Shown one piece after another: positions 36,080 through 64,000 of a stretch of DNA of 64,000 nt. Made by a program: the position numbers and the translations under genes. The DNA is from Opisthocomus hoazin (Eukaryota > Chordata > Aves > Opisthocomiformes > Opisthocomidae): contig NC_134440.1 in assembly GCF_030867145.1 (NCBI RefSeq), forward strand, positions 1,426,001 to 1,490,000. The letters are read 5' to 3'. Position 1 is the stretch's first letter; each line of letters begins with the position of its first letter. Below the pieces are notes generated by a model that was given only the letters and a program-made list of their open reading frames with translations, was not told where the DNA came from and did not search any database.

Positions 36080-36603
36080 GCTCAGCGTTCACCAGGAAGG
36101 AGCCCGAAACACCGGGGCGCTGCCTGCCCGGGATGGCGGGCGGGGGGCGCGGGCCCCGCGTTGCGAACGTCGCGGTGCGGGACGGCCCCGCGGGGGGCGG
36201 GGAGGGGCCGGGGTCCCGCGGGGGTGGCCCGGGGCAGCCCGGCACCGCACGGGTTAACGCCGCTCCCGCCTCCCCCCCTCCTGCTCGGCCTCCCCAGATT
36301 GACACCTTCCTCGGCGGCCTGCCCGACTGGCCAATGGGAAGTCAGCTCGGCGCGCCCCACGTGGGGGCGTGCCGCTCCCGCGGCGCTGCCATTGGCTGGC
36401 GGCCGGGGAGACTGCCCGCACGGGCCAGGCCCCACGTGGAGCTGGCGCTGGCGCTCGTTCATTGATCGCGTCCGCAGCGCGGCGGGGCGGGGGCGGCTCG
36501 GCCGGGTTCGGCTCGGCTCGTCCTGACTCGGCTCGGCTCGGCCCGGCCCGGCCTGGCCCGGCCCGGCCCGCACCAGGGACCCGCACCCGGGGCCGGCAGT
36601 GCG
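36080..36603 (+). promoter_or_regulatory. CpG-island promoter and non-coding first exon of the + strand TLE gene
   Basis: The CpG island contains CCAAT boxes in both orientations (CCAAT 36331-36335; ATTGG 36391-36395) and two palindromic CACGTG E-boxes (36358-36363 and 36433-36438). A good donor, GCG|GTGAGTCC, at 36603 pairs with the acceptor CTCTCTCCCAG at 36960. This suggests a 5'UTR exon ending at 36603 and a second exon carrying the ATG at 37060. CACGTG boxes are targets of bHLH factors, including Hairy/HES-type repressors whose corepressors are Groucho proteins. Autoregulation is therefore possible but unproven. Confidence 0.6.
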
Positions 36604-37059
36604 GTGAGTCCCGTCCCGTCCCGTCCTGTCCCGTCCCGTCCGGGTCCGGTTCGGTGCCGGCCGCGCCGGTCCGGGCCCGCTCCGGGAGTCCCGCCCGGCG
36701 GGGTCCGGCCCGCTCGGGGCTGGGCCGGCGGCGAGGCCGGTCCCTCCCCGAGGCCGAAGCTGCTGCGGGCGGCGGCGGGGCCATTGTCTGCGCGGCGCGG
36801 GGGGGCGCGGGCCGGGGCGGCGGAGCGGGCGGGGGGTCCTGCGGCGGGCGGGGCCCGCAGGGAGCCCCGGAGCCCCCCGGTCGCGGCGGGGTGCGGGGCG
36901 GCTCAGCCGGGGCGCGGGTGCGGGGGCAGCGCCGGGCGTGACGCCCCGTCTCTCTCCCAGGGCCTGATCCGGAGCCGGAAAACGTCCCCGGGCCCCGTCC
37001 TGGGCCTGCGGCGGGGCCCCGGGCGGCGAGAGGGATCCGGGGCCTGTGCGGTGCCAGCG

Positions 37060-50852
<13,793 letters not shown>

Positions 50853-51305
50853 GAGCAAGAGAGGTGCCAACTGCGGGGAGGGCCCGTGCCGCGTGGACAG
50901 TGTCCACAGGGACGGACGGACGGACTCTGCCTGCCCCGCTGCTGACTCCCCGAGGAACGCGCAGCCCGTGGCCGGAGCAGAGGGGCGGCGGGGGCCCCGG
51001 GCCCGCGGCCAGCGGTCCCGCTGGGCTGGGAGCTGGCGGCTGCTGCTCGCAGTGAATGTCCTGGGGACTTTCTCCTTGTTTTGCTCTTTATTTTGTTGGT
51101 TTGTTTCTGAAGCTGGACTGGGGGAGTTGGGGGGGGGGGGAGGGTCGGGCAGTGTTAGGGGTTTTATTTTGTTTGGGTTTATTTTTTTCTCTTTTTAAAC
51201 TTTTTGTTGTGTTTGGGGTTTTTTTTTTTATTTTTATTTTTGTTAAGGCTCTGGGGAGGATGGGCTCTGTCCTCACCTCCCTCCCAGGGAGTATTTAATA
51301 ATAAA
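50853..51305 (+). other. 3'UTR and poly(A) signal of the TLE (+) gene
   Basis: Non-coding sequence after the stop, ending at AATAAA (51300-51305). It contains a T/G-rich section (51165-51245) typical of GU-rich 3' ends. Confidence 0.7.
51300..51305 (+). terminator. Poly(A) signal AATAAA, TLE (+) gene
   Basis: Canonical AATAAA in TATTTAATAATAAAACCAGG, about 450 bases after the stop codon. It is the only canonical signal before the inter-gene GC-rich array. Confidence 0.75.
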
Positions 51306-51559
51306 ACCAGGCAAAAACGGTGAGCCGTGCCTCGTCCCCGGCCGCGGGGCGGTGGGATGGAGCCGGGGGGGGAGGTTCGGGGCCGGAGCACCGGGTCCCT
51401 TCGGCGGCTGCGCTCGCTGCTCCCTCCGGGCACGGGGCCGGTTCGCGGCGGGCCCCCCCCCGCGCCCCCAGCCCTGCCCCGGGGCCGGTGCTGGCGGAGC
51501 GGCCTGGCCGCCGGCCCGAGCTGCGGCGGGAGACGGAGCGGGGCCGCCGGCTGCGGGCT

Positions 51560-51785
51560 CGCCGCGGCAGCGGGGCGGGGCCGGGGCAGCGGGGCGGGGC
51601 CGCGGGAGCGGGGCCGGGGGAGAGGGGCGGGGCCGCGGGGAGCGGGGCGGGGCCTCGGGGGCGGGGCCGGGGGAGCGGGGCGGGGCCGGGGGAGCGGGGC
51701 CGCGGGAGCGGGGCGGGGCCGGGGGAGCGGGGCGGGGCCGGGGGAGCGGGGCGGGGCCGCGGGGAGCGGGGCGGGGCTGGCGGGG
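51560..51785. repeat. GC-rich minisatellite between the two convergent TLE genes
   Basis: Units such as GGGAGCGGGGCGGGGCC, about 17-19 bases, recur about 12 times between the facing poly(A) signals. The plus strand is G-rich and dense in potential G-quadruplex and SP1-like GGGGCGGGG motifs. Confidence 0.9.
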
Positions 51786-51873
51786 GGCTGCAGCCGCGGG
51801 GACCCCCGGCCATGCAGTCAGCGCCCGGTCCGGCAGCGACCTCAGCCCCCGGCCCGCCGCTGCTTCGGGCCTG

Positions 51874-51879
51874 TTTATT
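51874..51879 (-). terminator. Poly(A) signal AATAAA of TLE2 (minus strand)
   Basis: TTTATT on the plus strand reads AATAAA on the minus strand. It is about 480 bases beyond the TLE2 stop, in a sensible position downstream of a T-run/A-run. Only about 570 bases separate it from the facing gene's signal. Confidence 0.75.
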
Positions 51880-52356
51880 GGCAAGGAATTGAAAACACAG
51901 TTAAATACTTTTTTTTTTTTTTTTTTACTGATACTTCACAGCTGTTTCTGCAGCAGGAGGCGGACGCCGTTCAATCAGCAGCCACATTTCAGGAGCAACA
52001 CTCTCGCAGTCCCTCTTGGCATCCTCTCCCCCCCGTCCCCAAGTCCCCCTCGCTCCCTGTCCCCCCAGCCCCACGCACAGACAGACAGCCCCAGCCTGGG
52101 GGACGCTGGCCACGAGCGCTCGCCCCCAGCTCTCCCCTTCACCTCGGCCCTGCGTGGGGCAGGAACCAGGGTAGGGGAGGAGGGCCGGGGCCCTGGCCTT
52201 GGTTTGGCTGCTGAAAGGCGAGGAGGAGGAGGAGGAAGAGGGAGAGCGGGGCTGTGGCAGAGCTGGCCCAGCATGGGAGGTCTCCACAAGCCCCAGCAGC
52301 TTTGGACAGGGCCTGGCCCCTTCCCTGACGGACAAGGGACGGTGCCGGGTGGGGCC
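51880..52356 (-). other. TLE2 3'UTR
   Basis: Non-coding minus-strand sequence between the TLE2 stop (52357-52359) and its poly(A) signal. It includes an 18-base T run on the plus strand (51909-51926; poly(A) in the TLE2 transcript), near the 3' end. Confidence 0.65.
51909..51926. repeat. Poly(T) run of 18
   Basis: Homopolymer within the TLE2 3'UTR, read as A's in the transcript. Its length is uncertain, and it could cause internal oligo-dT priming. Confidence 0.85.
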
Positions 52357-63319
<10,963 letters not shown>

Positions 63320-64000
63320 CTGGAGCCCAGGCAGCGGCAGGGAGAGCGTCCGGGCAGGCCCGAGGCAGCGGGGAGGAGAGGAAGAGGCTGTTAATGAGGC
63401 GGCTGTGCCCCCCGGTACCCGGGTAGGGAGGAGAGGGGGGCTCTGCAGGGCAACGTGCAAGGAGACAGCGGGACGTGGGCTGAAAAATCACACCCGATTT
63501 CCCATTTTGCCCATCTGCAACACGGATTCTCTGATATCTAATAGGTGGTGAGCATGTTGGTCTTCCCAGAGAAGCAGGAGGAATTGCTCTATGCACCCAC
63601 CTACTCTCAAGAAATTCACTCCAGTTTTGGAATCTCTTCGCTGGACACGGTGACAGGTCCAAGGCTGCCAGGGTGGGACAAGCCAGCCAGCCAGCTGAGA
63701 CCTCCTGAATCACACCCATCCTGTTTCCTTAGGATGCCATGCTGAAGTGCCCTGCTTGGAAACCCTCTGTGGCTCTTTTACACGCACAACGAAACAGGGC
63801 CACCTCCCTGAGCTCAGGGAAGAAGCGCCAGGCATTTGCTGCAAATCTAAGCATGGGGTTATGGGCTGGGGTCCAGCCACCCTCCCTGGTCGATTTTCAC
63901 TCCTAGAGATCAGATCAGCATTTAGAGAGAATGAGCTCATCCCAGTCTCTGCCGGCAAGAGGAGGCAGGCGGGTGTCAGGAATTGAGGGACTCTCCACGT
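63320..64000. other. TLE2 intron sequence, nothing else recognised
   Basis: This lies upstream (transcript sense) of the TLE2 microexon. I looked for the exon encoding the GP segment (LTPHPSG-like) and did not find it, so it probably lies beyond the window. Confidence 0.5.

Noticed and set aside
36604-37059. In-frame N-terminal extension upstream of the TLE MFPQ start
   Set aside because: The frame is open upstream, but family members start at MFPQ/MYPQ. A splice acceptor at 36960 and CpG-island composition explain the openness.

Overview
The window looks like a GC-rich microchromosome segment from a bird. The evidence is truncated CR1 LINEs of avian type, two solo LTRs of an endogenous-retrovirus family I know from neoavian genomes, compact introns and many GC-rich minisatellites. 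The content matches the part of the avian genome that corresponds to human 19p13.3 (chicken chromosome 28-like). I cannot name the species. The LTR family argues against a galliform, but only weakly.

Layout. (1) 1-2.2 kb: intergenic DNA with a solo LTR. (2) 2.2-20.4 kb: MIER2 on the + strand, 13 coding exons, complete (582 aa), with a long 3'UTR. The sequence is relatively AT-rich; a second solo LTR lies antisense in intron 5 and a small CR1 in intron 7. (3) 20.7-23.5 kb: CR1 and GC-rich spacer. (4) 24.3-28.7 kb: PLPP2 on the + strand, 6 exons, complete (284 aa). MIER2 and PLPP2 are also same-strand neighbours in human. (5) 28.7-35.9 kb: intergenic, with no gene I can support. (6) 36-51.3 kb: a complete Groucho/TLE corepressor gene on the + strand, 20 coding exons, 768 aa. 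(7) 51.9-63.3 kb: the 3' thirteen exons of TLE2 on the - strand. Its 5' exons lie beyond the window.

The two TLE genes converge tail to tail, with about 570 bp between their poly(A) signals. Human TLE6 and TLE2 have the same convergent arrangement, so the + strand gene is the positional counterpart of TLE6. Unlike mammalian TLE6, it is a full-length, conventional Groucho protein.

The most striking observation is that the two genes are nearly identical across the WD40-coding exons 15-19. Across exons 16-18, including both small introns, 667 of 669 bases match. Outside this block the genes are strongly diverged: about 72% identity in the last exon, unrelated flanking introns, and different N-terminal halves. 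This is the signature of recent gene conversion between old, inverted paralogues, which makes the + strand protein a mosaic.

Functionally, the window holds two kinds of chromatin corepressor gene (MIER2, which recruits HDAC1/2 through ELM2-SANT, and two Groucho/TLE proteins) and one membrane lipid phosphatase (PLPP2). Nothing suggests that they are co-regulated.
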